This document shows, piece by piece, positions 45,501-52,506 of a stretch of 64,000 nt of DNA. The notes below the pieces were generated by a model. That model saw only the letters and a program-made list of their open reading frames with translations, was not told the DNA's origin and did no database searches. Origin of the DNA: Caballeronia catudaia. Lineage in GTDB: Bacteria > Pseudomonadota > Gammaproteobacteria > Burkholderiales > Burkholderiaceae. The stretch covers positions 34,091 through 98,090 of the forward strand of contig NZ_FCOF02000024.1 of NCBI RefSeq assembly GCF_001544755.2. The letters are read 5' to 3'. The stretch's first letter is position 1, and every line of letters starts with the position of its first letter. A program made the position numbers and the translations under genes.

Positions 45501-45819
45501 GCGCCGTGAAGCGGCCGACCAGATCGCGTAGTTCTTCGGCATCGATCGTTTGCGAAAGCGCTGTGTAGCCGCACATATCGGCGAAGAGAATCGTGACCTG
45601 CCTGCGTTCGTCCGAGGGCACGGGATCGGGGGACGGCGCGAGCGCCGCGATGGCCGCGAGCAGGCGCTTGCGATGGCCGAGCGACCGTACGCCAAGCTCT
45701 TTCAGATCCGCTTCGGTGAGTTCGGGAAGCATCGCCTGATCGATGTCGTTATCCGCGAACGCCTGTGCGTATTGGCGGAGTCCCAGCTCACTCAGCCACT
45801 GTGCGATATCCATCGTCAT
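42538..45819 (-). CDS. SAM domain - class III adenylate cyclase - AAA ATPase - TPR signalling protein
   Basis: A 1093-residue multidomain protein. Residues about 5-62 form a SAM domain (WLSELGLRQYAQAFADNDID). The cyclase homology domain (about 75-245) has metal ligands Asp81 (FADMCGYTALS) and Asp125 (HIGDAVMALFG), Lys121, and VHGDSVNLAARI, the ATP-type pattern. Then an NTPase module with Walker A GPAGIGKTRL (near 310) and a long C-terminal TPR-like helical part. Such proteins are common in Burkholderiaceae and thought to couple cAMP production or sensing to an ATPase switch. ATG 45819 is chosen because the SAM fold starts there. Confidence 0.92.
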   Translation of the reverse strand: MTMDIAQWLSELGLRQYAQAFADNDIDQAMLPELTEADLKELGVRSLGHRKRLLAAIAALAPSPDPVPSDERRQVTILFADMCGYTALSQTIDAEELRDLVGRFTALVDGIVLAYGGTVDKHIGDAVMALFGTPRAHETDPLRAACAALDIHAALADASAKGSHSLQAHIGIASGEVVAGTVGRAGAQDYTVHGDSVNLAARIVGAALAGETLLSDGVRRALGENAVCEAAGDMRFKGIDTPARVWRLRSAASRPVPANRGRFVGRAAQLEQFRVITRACAGQREGHIVYVRGPAGIGKTRLVEEMRAFGQTLGFTVHRGLVLDFGVGKRQDPVRAVIDGLLGLSPSAPDDEAQAAADGLVNARVVMPEQRMFLYDLLGLPQPANDRSLFDAMDHAARKRGKEAVTAALTANACRRAPVMIVIEDLHWADAQLLGYLASFAAGIAEGAGLLVMTSRIEGDPLDAAWRARLRDRPLATIDLGPLRREESLSLASHFIDATQRAALACVERAAGNPLFLEQLLHNVEEGSGETIPPSIQSLVLARMDRLAARDRAAFRAASAIGQRFNVALVRHLIDDPGYDCQALVANALIIPEGDDFLFAHALIQESVYSTLLRGPRRDLHRRAAQWFAQSDPVLHAQHLDRAEDERAPQAFLDAAIAQRAAHFTESALGLAVRGLEIARTPRERHALMCCEGELQRDVGDIAASIATYRVAVAQAPDDGSLCEAQLGLAEGLRVNEGLAEALALIDAAEQTAQREDRVSELARLHHLRGNILFPLGRIDECRIEHERGLAFAKRLHAPEAEARALGGLADAAYAQGRMKSAFEYFSGAVALAREHGFGRIEVANRSMIGFSRMYLNETREAHADAVEGSRAAALVGQPRAQLLCETLGVFACYERADARAMERHLDQERALIRQLGARRFEAQSMELQGRWLLDCGNRHEAERVLRESLALCREVGMQFSAAKTLGALSLAVEDESERARLLAEGADLLRRGAVGHNHLWFYRDAIDAMLAVGDHAGAIGYVEALEQYTRAEPLPWSQLFAARGRALAAWSQRRGGETLAHELRRVRNGLRKAGYTRHLSAVDAALARLRVR

Positions 45820-45919
45820 TGCCCGACGCCACGATGATCTTGATTCTAGTTCGCGTGGTGGGCCGTGGAATCCGGTTTTTTTGCAATGCGGCGCCGGTCT
45901 CCCCCGTAATCCAAGTGAA

Positions 45920-45941
45920 CGCTCAGGCGTCTGCCTGAGCG
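45920..45941. repeat. Nine-base-pair perfect hairpin
   Basis: CGCTCAGGC at 45920-45928 pairs with GCCTGAGCG at 45933-45941 around a four-base loop. No T-run follows on either side, so it is more like a protein site or REP-type hairpin than an intrinsic terminator. Confidence 0.45.
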
Positions 45942-46099
45942 CTCTCGATCGGCGCGTTTCAATCCCTCGCCTGCGGGCCAAGTTATGTCGCTTGCGCGAT
46001 CACGTCTCCGGATTCCTTTCGTTGGCGGGGTTGCTCGTGCGCTCAGCCGCTCGGGACTTTCCAGGCACGACATATCCAATACGGCTTTTTCACTAAGGA

Positions 46100-46126
46100 A
46101 TTTGGTTTTCGCGCCGAAAACCAAAT
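46100..46126. repeat. Twelve-base-pair perfect hairpin
   Basis: ATTTGGTTTTCG (46100-46111) and CGAAAACCAAAT (46115-46126) are perfect complements around loop CGC. It stands 104 bases before the lipoprotein start and may be a terminator, an operator or a transcript 5' structure. It is AT-rich against a GC-rich background. Confidence 0.5.
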
Positions 46127-46229
46127 AAGCACCGAGGCGGTTTCTCGTCGCCCGTCGCTCCGTCTTCCTGACGCGCAAATCAATTGGACGCCACAGGCGT
46201 GTTGCATTTTCCCATCGAGCAAATCAAGC

Positions 46230-47504
46230 ATGGCCCCGACACGCTCCGATATTCCCAGCACCATGCGTCGCACCTTCCTTTCGACGCTCCTCCTCGGCGC
46301 CGGCTCAATTGCGCTGACCGCTTGTGGCGGTGGCAGCGCGAATTCACCGGCTTCGGCCAGTTCGTCGAACAAGACGGGCCCGGGCACGAGCAGCGGCTCC
46401 GCGGACGCGAGTGACGCCAGTCCGGGCACAGCCACCGGCTCGCAGAGCGCGAGCAACGCCAGTCCGGGCACAGCCACCGGCTCGCAGAGCGCGAGCAACG
46501 CCAGCTCTGGTGAGGCAACCGGCGCGCCGAAGACGAACAGCGTCAGCCTTAGCCCGGCCACCGGCTCGCAGGGCGCGAGCGACGCCAGTCTGAACGGCGT
46601 CGTGCTCGACGCGTCCTTCGGCGTGAAAGGCGACGGAGTTACGAATGACCGCGTTGCGTTGCAAGCCGCGATCGACGGGTCGGTCGGGCAGATTCTCTTG
46701 ATCACCGGGAAGTGCCGGATCGACAACACGGGGCTCACGCTGCGCTCGAATACGCACATGCGCTTCGCACAGGGCGCGTCGATCCAGCTGCTCGCCCACA
46801 AAGCCGACTGGTATCAGATGTTGCGTGTCTGGGATGTGAGCAACGTGACTCTCGAGTCGCCGTACCTCGATGGCAGCAAGTCGCTCAATGCGGCCACGTC
46901 GGGCGAGTGGGGCATGGGTATCTCGATCGCCGGCAGTTCGAACGTCACCATCACGTCGCCGACGACCATCAACTGCTGGGGTGACGGCATTTACATCGCA
47001 AACAGCTATAACGACGACAGCGTGACGAGCAAGTCCGTCAACATCAGCAACCATCTCGCGGACGGCTGCCGTCGTCAGGGTGTGACGATCATTTCGGGCG
47101 AGACCATCACCTTCCACAACCCAGTGTGGCAGAACATTGCGGGCACGGCGCCGCAGGCGGGCCTCGACATTGAACCGAATGACAACACGGCGGTGCTCCG
47201 GGCGATCAGGATTATCAACCCCAAGACGCTGGGTTGCGCCGGCGCGGGCATTCAGGTCTACCTCGGATCGCTTGCAGGGCCCGTCGCCAAGAGCGTCGAC
47301 ATTCGCATCACCAACCATTTCGACAACAGCCAGACCGATGGCCCGTTCAGCGTCGGCGGCCTGGAGCCTAGCGCCTACATCGTGACGGGAGAGATCGCAA
47401 GCATGAATCCTGTATGGATCGAGAACTGGTCCCTGGGTGACTGGATTCCGTCAGGCCCGAGGGTATCGGTTGTGAACCCTTCTTTCGCTTCGAAACTATC
47501 GTAA
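46230..47504 (+). CDS. Lipoprotein with repeat linker and right-handed beta-helix domain
   Basis: A 424-residue surface protein. A lipoprotein signal (MRRTFLSTLLLGAGSIALTA then Cys) is followed by a low-complexity linker with a 14-residue repeat (ASPGTATGSQSASN; about 3-4 copies), and then a pectate-lyase-like beta-helix (SLNGVVLDASFGVKGDG, TNDRVALQAAIDG, and DGIYIANSYNDD). The GVKGDGVTND opening is typical of polysaccharide-acting beta-helix proteins. ATG 46230 and ATG 46263 are both possible starts; the latter is right at the signal peptide. No catalytic residues are clear. Confidence 0.83.
   Translation: MAPTRSDIPSTMRRTFLSTLLLGAGSIALTACGGGSANSPASASSSNKTGPGTSSGSADASDASPGTATGSQSASNASPGTATGSQSASNASSGEATGAPKTNSVSLSPATGSQGASDASLNGVVLDASFGVKGDGVTNDRVALQAAIDGSVGQILLITGKCRIDNTGLTLRSNTHMRFAQGASIQLLAHKADWYQMLRVWDVSNVTLESPYLDGSKSLNAATSGEWGMGISIAGSSNVTITSPTTINCWGDGIYIANSYNDDSVTSKSVNISNHLADGCRRQGVTIISGETITFHNPVWQNIAGTAPQAGLDIEPNDNTAVLRAIRIINPKTLGCAGAGIQVYLGSLAGPVAKSVDIRITNHFDNSQTDGPFSVGGLEPSAYIVTGEIASMNPVWIENWSLGDWIPSGPRVSVVNPSFASKLS
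46410..46580 (+). repeat. 42-bp tandem repeat coding for the lipoprotein linker
   Basis: The unit GCCAGTCCGGGCACAGCCAC plus CGGCTCGCAGAGCGCGAGCA etc. (42 bp, 14 codons) occurs twice almost exactly and twice more with decay, giving the SxxSNASPGTATGSQ pattern. It is a probable site of slipped-strand length variation. Confidence 0.7.
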
Positions 47505-47955
47505 TATTCAAAATGTTCCGCATTCCTATCATTTCGGCTTGGTCCCCGTACAGCGGGTTCAGCGACGTTTGATACCGTAGGGCATTCGCCCACCCAGGGT
47601 CTGAAGTCATGCGTCAAATTTCACGATGGGTCTCGGCGCCCATATTTCGCGATTGGACGCAGCCGCGCGTCGGGTCGCTAAAGGTTGCAGCGTCCCAGCC
47701 GTTGGCATGAAGTTGGACTTCAGTTCGTCACGAAAACAATAGATCAACGATGACAGTCGAGCTGCGCTCCGCTGACTTGCAGGTCGGGATGCCAGGGTGT
47801 TCCTGGCTATGACATCCTTTTCGCGCAACCGGTTCCTCCTGGAAAGCGTTGCTGGATCTTCGCGAGCGGGCGCGCCGAGCCGTGGCAACTCCGGACGCCC
47901 GATCCGGGGGAACTCGTCAAAGGCTCTGCCGGACCACCACATTTAGGATCCTCAC
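47505..47955. other. Intergenic stretch without a recognisable gene
   Basis: No long frame with conserved features. It precedes the ATP-grasp remnant on the minus strand and may include decayed downstream parts of that gene, but I cannot show it. Confidence 0.4.
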
Positions 47956-48057
47956 TCAGGTTGCGCGCGCTAACGACCGAACGACACCGAGTCCGTTCAG
48001 AGTACCGCCGAGGACGACCGCCTCGGCGGCGTGCCCATAAGTCACTTTGATTGCCAT
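47956..48057 (-). pseudogene. N-terminal remnant resembling an ATP-grasp carboxylate-amine ligase
   Basis: A minus-strand ATG at 48057 opens MAIKVTYGHAAEAVVLGGTL and NGLGVVRSLARAT followed by TGA. The AVVLGG..NGLGVVRSL part resembles the first Rossmann strand-turn-helix of ATP-grasp ligases (xVVLGLxxxGLxVVRxLGR). Only 33 codons remain. Confidence 0.4.
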
Positions 48058-48197
48058 TGAGCACCTATCTTTTATTCTTGGAAGTAGGTGAACCTGCCCG
48101 ACCTCGCTTTGAGGACGTTCGCTTCTTGCAAAGATTGCAGCACGTCAATGCGCGACTGAAGTACGGCTGGCTGCTGAACGGCTGACGTGTCGCTGCG

Positions 48198-48395
48198 CAG
48201 CAGGACATTGGCACGATCATGCAAGCCCTGAAACTTCATCGCCTCAATAACGGCAGCTACCCATCCCGAGAGCAGGGATTGCGGGCGCTCGTGGAGAAAC
48301 CGAACTCCGATCCCGTGCCCGCGAACTGGAAAGACGGCGGCTATTTTGAAAGACTACCGAAAGACCCCGTGGGGCAACGCATACCAATAAGGTAA
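48198..48395 (+). pseudogene. Type II secretion major pseudopilin GspG, C-terminal fragment
   Basis: The frame reads DIGTIMQALKLHRLNNGSYP then SREQGLRALVEKPNSDPVPA, NWKDGGYFERLPKDP, the conserved C-terminal half of GspG. A one-base insertion after GACCCC breaks the ending: shifting frame restores WGNAYQ followed by a stop. The N-terminal pilin helix and all other gsp genes are absent. Confidence 0.75.
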
Positions 48396-48661
48396 AGCCG
48401 GGAGGGCGGGCGAGACCGGCTACGTCAGCGGCACCTGGCGATGACGGCGTGAGTACGGAGAGTCAGCACGGCAGAAACGCCGTCGATCAGCCATTCCCAG
48501 CCAAAGGGCACTATCACGCGGACACTCAAAGCGACGAATTTGGCATAAGCCGCGCATCGTCTTTCGGCGCAAGTCGGAGATCGGAGTGAGCCTTAATGCT
48601 CTCATCAGATCCGACCAACTACCATGGTCGGCTTCGTCATTTTTGAAGAGCCGGGAGTCCA

Positions 48662-49222
48662 GTGACCGAAGCTTCCTCGCAGGCGGCCGCATACGCCCCG
48701 ATAGTCCGTTTTTTGCATTGGTTGGTTGCGCCGTTGGTCTTCGTCGAGTTCGCTCTCGGCTGGGCCATGCCGAGGCTCACCCAAGCCAGCGCCCCGACAG
48801 GAGTAATAGGTTGGCATCTGTCCGTCGGTGCGCTACTTCTCGCGATCATGTGGGTTCGCGTGGTTTGCCGACTGATCTACGAGCCGGACCCGGCTGGCGG
48901 TCCGGTTGCGCGTGGCCGTCTGGCGGAGGTGACCCACCTGACACTGTATGTAACGCTGATTGCAGTGCCTATCACAGGTTGGGCCAATGCGTCTTCGAGG
49001 GGCTGGGTTGTCCGTCTACTTGGATTTCTGTTCTATCCCCTGCTTACGGGCAGGAATTCTGCGCTCGGAGATGCGATGGGCACGGTGCACGGATGGCTCG
49101 CTTGGGTTTTGCTCGTACTATCCATCGCCCATATCGCTGATGCACTCTTTCATCGCTTCGTGCTACGCGACGACGTGCTTCAGCGCATCATGTTGACACC
49201 TCGTCGCAAGCCATTCAGGTAA
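48662..49222 (+). CDS. Cytochrome b561 family protein
   Basis: A 186-residue four-helix inner-membrane diheme cytochrome. Candidate heme ligands are the His residues in RFLHWLVAP, IGWHLSVGA, EVTHLTLYV and TVHGWLAWV, with the terminal AHIADALFHRFVLRDDVLQR signature. It passes electrons from quinol to periplasmic partners or superoxide. GTGACC start region is clean; ATG 48662 lies after GGGAGTCC. Confidence 0.92.
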   Translation: MTEASSQAAAYAPIVRFLHWLVAPLVFVEFALGWAMPRLTQASAPTGVIGWHLSVGALLLAIMWVRVVCRLIYEPDPAGGPVARGRLAEVTHLTLYVTLIAVPITGWANASSRGWVVRLLGFLFYPLLTGRNSALGDAMGTVHGWLAWVLLVLSIAHIADALFHRFVLRDDVLQRIMLTPRRKPFR

Positions 49223-49352
49223 CTTCGCGCAACGGCGTTTCGGGTTAAAGATTCTCGAGCATAGAGGCAATGCCTGTGTGGACGGCTCCCGGAGACGGAG
49301 TCTGCAGCTTGCGACTCCTTGAACAAGGATCAATCAGCTATCCAAACACTCA

Positions 49353-49586
49353 GTGAAGGCGATGACGACACAGAACCCGGCCACACACCAAAGTTTTTCC
49401 GACCTGTTTGCAGGCCGAGGTTCGCTTGCCTCCCGCATCGATCGCGGCAAGGAAGCACGTTCAAAGGTTCCTCGAGCAAAGCTTGCAGAGTGCAAGATTG
49501 GGAAGCGAGACCCGATCGCTCTACTCGAAGCATCTAATGCAGGCCGTGTGCCGGAACTGATCCCCATCCGCTGGTTTCTCCGGTAA
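49353..49586 (+). pseudogene. DUF2252 protein, N-terminal fragment
   Basis: A 77-codon frame contains SRIDRGKEARSKVPRAKLAE and DPIALLEASNAGRVPELIPI then RW before diverging and stopping. DPVALLExxNxxRxPELVPxRYGRM is the hallmark start of DUF2252 proteins (about 400-450 residues). The rest is missing. Confidence 0.65.
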
Positions 49587-50089
49587 CTCCTACTGGAGTA
49601 ATGGTGCTCGCAAGCTTGCCCGAACCAGCGAGTTGGGAGTGCATGGGTGTCAGTCGTGGAGCGCTTCCGAGCGCGCGACGAAGATCGTAATGCAGCCTCA
49701 GCGACTCCGCTAAGCGCTCTACGACACGCTCGTTTTGCGGAAGCTTGGCTCGGGCACCAACCAGGGCGTGCGCGCCGGTTGCGAGCCCGCGGAAAAGAAC
49801 GCGCCGACCCGCACTGGCCCGCCCGGCGATTGTCCTTGCGTTCGGTCGTGCCTTCAAGGCGTTGCCCCCTTAATCGCACACTCGGACGTGAAAATAAGCC
49901 GGTTCAAGACGAATTGTCGGCCGACATTGAAGCGGGTTACCCTCATCGTGAGCAGCCCGACGGATTGTTGACGATGGCAATGTCGCGCGGAAGGACTGCA
50001 ACTGCCTAGATCAGCGTACTCACGCTCACGACCCATCTGAGCCGTTCAACCGGGTTCTACTGAAATGTCTCTTCCGTTGCGAACTTCAG
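49587..50089. other. Intergenic stretch without a recognisable gene
   Basis: Several overlapping frames of 60-120 codons on both strands have no conserved segments or ribosome sites. It lies between the DUF2252 remnant and the IS66 remnant. Confidence 0.4.
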
Positions 50090-50530
50090 GCATTCTCCAA
50101 CCCGCGACGGCCAGTAAGGCGCTCGTTCGTTAAACCGGAACACGGCAGCCTCCCGAGCAACTGGATGATCGTCGTGATCTCACCCACGCCAGCTTCGTCG
50201 AAGCTGAGTTCGACACCATTAGGTAACAGAACATGCAGCGCCAGCTTCATTGATGGAATCGGACTAGACGCCATCGACGGCGCCATTGGCGCTGTGACGA
50301 CGGGCACGAACGCCGGTAAGGTATTTGCCGTCGCGGAACCCTTGATCGTCGGCGCGGAAATGTCGATCGACACGCCGTCGACAACCATTGGCTCCGGCTC
50401 CCGGGACCCGTGCGGATCTGCGGCAGATACCGGTGTCAATCGGCCGTGCAGCATCCTCATTGAATTCGCGTCGTCCGTCCCGCTTCTGGCCGACGACCAG
50501 TCTGCTGCGAAGGTCTTGATTCTCGTTCAT
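50090..50530 (-). pseudogene. IS66-family accessory protein TnpA, frameshifted
   Basis: A minus-strand frame starting at 50530 reads MNENQDLRSRLVVGQKRDGR and REFN; the reading then passes to another frame that ends KLALHVLLPNGVELSFDEAG followed by EITTIIQLLGRLPCS. Both are typical beginning and end of IS66 TnpA (Orf1) proteins. No TnpB or transposase is beside it. Confidence 0.6.
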
Positions 50531-50889
50531 GTGGTCTGAGTGCATGTGTCTACGCGGACACTTAGGTTCAGACCTTCAGCCACTCATTGGAGGGACGTTG
50601 CTCCTCGACCGCTTACGAACGAACTGCTCGCGCTGCGCCACGAGTTCCAGCAACGGGATGCCAGATGAGAAACATGCAATGTGGCAGCGCGTTGCTGCAA
50701 CACGTCGTGTCCGGCCCGGCGCCGATCACCCATAATGTTTCGATCTGGCTTCGGTCATATGTTCCATTTCGCACCGAACGCTTCGGACCAATGCACTAGT
50801 CTCGGATCTCGGTGCGCAGAGCGGTTGAGGGAACGGCCGATTTCGGCCGGTGGTATTACAAGAAATCACGGACCAGCGGACCCACCGCG
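50531..50889. other. Intergenic stretch upstream of the acyltransferase gene
   Basis: No recognisable gene. It is the presumed promoter region of the hexapeptide acyltransferase gene, but no clear promoter elements could be named. Confidence 0.45.
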
Positions 50890-51453
50890 ATGAAAACCTT
50901 TGATCTGATCAAAACCGATCTCTATCGCTATACGGGCGAGTACAGCGTCATGCTCCTTCTCGAGCAACTGATGCTGAACGAAGGGTTCAACTACATGTTC
51001 TGGCTGCGGCTCGCGAGCGCCGCGTCGTCGCGGCCGGTGCAACTCGTGCTCAATAACATCGTGCGCCTCAAGCAGCGCCGCTTCGGATTCGTCATCAGTC
51101 CGCGCACGCGCATCGGGCCGGGATTCTATATCAGTCATATCGGCACGATCGTGGTCAATCCGACGGCAGTCATCGGCGCGAACTGCAACATATCGCAGGG
51201 CGTGACCATCGGATCGAACCACGGCAAGGCGGCGACGATCGGCGACAACGTGTATATCGGGCCGAACGTCTGCATTATCGAAGACGTGACCATCGGCGAC
51301 AACGTGACGATCGGCGCGGGCAGCGTCGTAACGAAGGACATTCCGCCGAACGTCACCGTGGCTGGCTGCCCGGCGCGTATCCTGACCGACGACGCCACGC
51401 CGGAGCGGGCGGCGCGCTACATCATGCGTCGGTGGCAGACAGGCGCGGCATGA
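50890..51453 (+). CDS. Hexapeptide-repeat acyltransferase (serine acetyltransferase-like)
   Basis: A 187-residue left-handed beta-helix enzyme. An alpha-helical start (about 1-65) is followed by hexad repeats (IGPGFYISHIGTIVVNPTAV, IGANCNISQGVTIGSNHGKA), NVYIGPNV, and the ending GAGSVVTKDIPPNVTVAGCP with ARIL. The His in YISHIGTIV and the His in GSNHG are the likely catalytic residues. The short N-terminal helix is shorter than in CysE, so polysaccharide O-acetyltransferase is as likely as serine acetyltransferase. ATG 50890 is preceded by ACCGCG with no strong ribosome site. Confidence 0.85.
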   Translation: MKTFDLIKTDLYRYTGEYSVMLLLEQLMLNEGFNYMFWLRLASAASSRPVQLVLNNIVRLKQRRFGFVISPRTRIGPGFYISHIGTIVVNPTAVIGANCNISQGVTIGSNHGKAATIGDNVYIGPNVCIIEDVTIGDNVTIGAGSVVTKDIPPNVTVAGCPARILTDDATPERAARYIMRRWQTGAA

Positions 51454-51469
51454 CAGACCCCGATCAGTG

Positions 51470-51751
51470 TGCCGTAATTTTGCCAGCAGCGATGTCCTTC
51501 GCAAGTTCGTCGGCAAGCGCCGCCTGACGCATGCTTTTCTCGCAACGCCTGCGGGTCCAGAGCGGCTAACTCCGCGAGGTTCTCGGGCCACAACGCGTGT
51601 TCGAGATTCCCGCGTCAATGCCGAAATGCTTGCTGATGGCGTCGCAAGCATGTGCGAGCGCGAACGACACTTGTTTTTCCTCGTCCCAGCCTTTGCTCTT
51701 GGCGCAGAAATAGCCGGCGTACAACACGTCGCCGATTATCTCCATTGCCAC
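51470..51751 (-). pseudogene. Unrecognised protein broken by frameshifts
   Basis: From ATG 51751 the minus strand reads MAMEIIGDVLYAGYFCAKSK and GWDEEKQVSFALAHACDAIS with good coding character. Two other frames continue the apparent protein: EHALWPENLAELAALDPQAL then MRQAALADELAKDIAAGKIT. The smooth succession suggests one gene of about 95 codons with two frameshifts. I do not recognise the family. Confidence 0.4.
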
Positions 51752-52281
51752 TCACCCGTCGGACCTGACTATCCGTCAAGACTGGGAACTGGTCTGGCGC
51801 AGCGACAGATGCTCCTCCGTGCTCCAACGCTTTATTGATGTCGCGTCGTCTGCTCGGGCTGGCTCAAGGGCACTCCTTGTAGGGATTTCGACGTGGCGCG
51901 GAGTCTTTAAGTGTGGGGCTGCTCGCCACCTTCGGGCCTTGCCAATTTTTCTGGACAGGCGGCGCAACCTTTGTTGTCGTTCAGGCTGCGATGTGCGTGA
52001 TTTCGACAACGCCTCTGTCACGGTTCGGCCACGCCCTTGCGTCCCCTCCCCGGCAAAGTAGCTACCGGCCTATAGGCCGCAACCCACCAAGCGGCTCGTG
52101 ATAGCGCGCCACGCTTTTGGACGCCGATCACGGACAGGGAAGGACCTCTGCTCAGCGAATCGCTGCGGATGCAAACGTCGAACGCTCGAAGGCGGTGCAG
52201 CGGGTGAAGCTTCGAGTGCACCGTTCACCGCCAGAGGGCACGAAACGCCCGCGCTGCGTCCAAATACTCTGATCCCATTGC
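51752..52281. other. Intergenic stretch upstream of the guanidine operon
   Basis: No recognised gene. Frames are short and overlapping on both strands. An inverted pair GGTGCA (near 52195) and TGCACC (near 52219) lies about 65-90 bases upstream of the sigma-54-like promoter and is a weak candidate for an NtrC-type site. Confidence 0.4.
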
Positions 52282-52298
52282 TGGCACGCTTCCCGCTT
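52282..52298 (+). promoter_or_regulatory. Sigma-54 type promoter of the guanidine operon
   Basis: TGGCACGCTTCCCGCTT matches the -24/-12 consensus TGGCACG-N4-TTGCA well at -24 with the GG and GC doublets exactly 10 bases apart; the -12 TT is CC here. It lies about 55 bases upstream of the riboswitch, giving a transcript start near 52308. Nitrogen-limitation control fits an operon that releases ammonium. Confidence 0.65.
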
Positions 52299-52351
52299 AG
52301 TCAAGCATGCAAGGAGCCGGCCCATCATCCGGTTCATCAAACAATCTGGCA

Positions 52352-52449
52352 ATGGACGGCTAGGGTTCCGATCTGCTTCTCGCAGGTGCTGGTCCGAGAG
52401 CTGTCGACCTCAGGCGAGGTTACACGGCGGGATAAAAGCCCGGAAGAGA
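52352..52449 (+). ncRNA. Guanidine-I riboswitch (ykkC)
   Basis: The three invariant blocks occur in order: GGCTAGGGTTCCG (52358-52370), GGTCCGAGAG (52391-52400) and ACACGGCGGGATAAAAGCCC (52422-52441), followed by GGAAGAGA. These are the conserved core of the ykkC/guanidine-I aptamer, which binds guanidinium. A variable hairpin (GACCTC-AGGC-GAGGTT, 52406-52421) lies between blocks two and three. It precedes the ABC importer and carboxylase operon, the normal association. Confidence 0.93.
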
Positions 52450-52494
52450 ACGCGATGTTTGCGCTGCTCCCTGCCGTCGTCAACCGTCCCCTTC

Positions 52495-52506
52495 GAGGTC
52501 AACCTC
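52495..52506 (+). promoter_or_regulatory. Ribosome-binding hairpin, possible riboswitch expression platform
   Basis: GAGG-TCAA-CCTC directly precedes ATG 52507 and contains the ribosome site. Both halves are complementary to arms of the aptamer hairpin: GAGGTC (52495-52500) to GACCTC (52406-52411), and AACCTC (52501-52506) to GAGGTT (52416-52421). This allows two exclusive folds and suggests translational control by guanidine; it is inference from complementarity only. Confidence 0.45.

Larger units (their letters stand above)
45820..46229. other. Intergenic region between divergent cyclase and lipoprotein genes
   Basis: No gene recognised. It contains two hairpins described separately (45920-45941 and 46100-46126). 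Promoters for the two divergent genes must be here but no clear -35/-10 pair stands out. Confidence 0.5.

Noticed and set aside
52149..52225. NtrC binding sites upstream of the guanidine promoter
   Set aside because: GGTGCA and TGCACC are present but in outward order and with 17-base spacing, unlike the usual inverted site. Mentioned only as a weak candidate.
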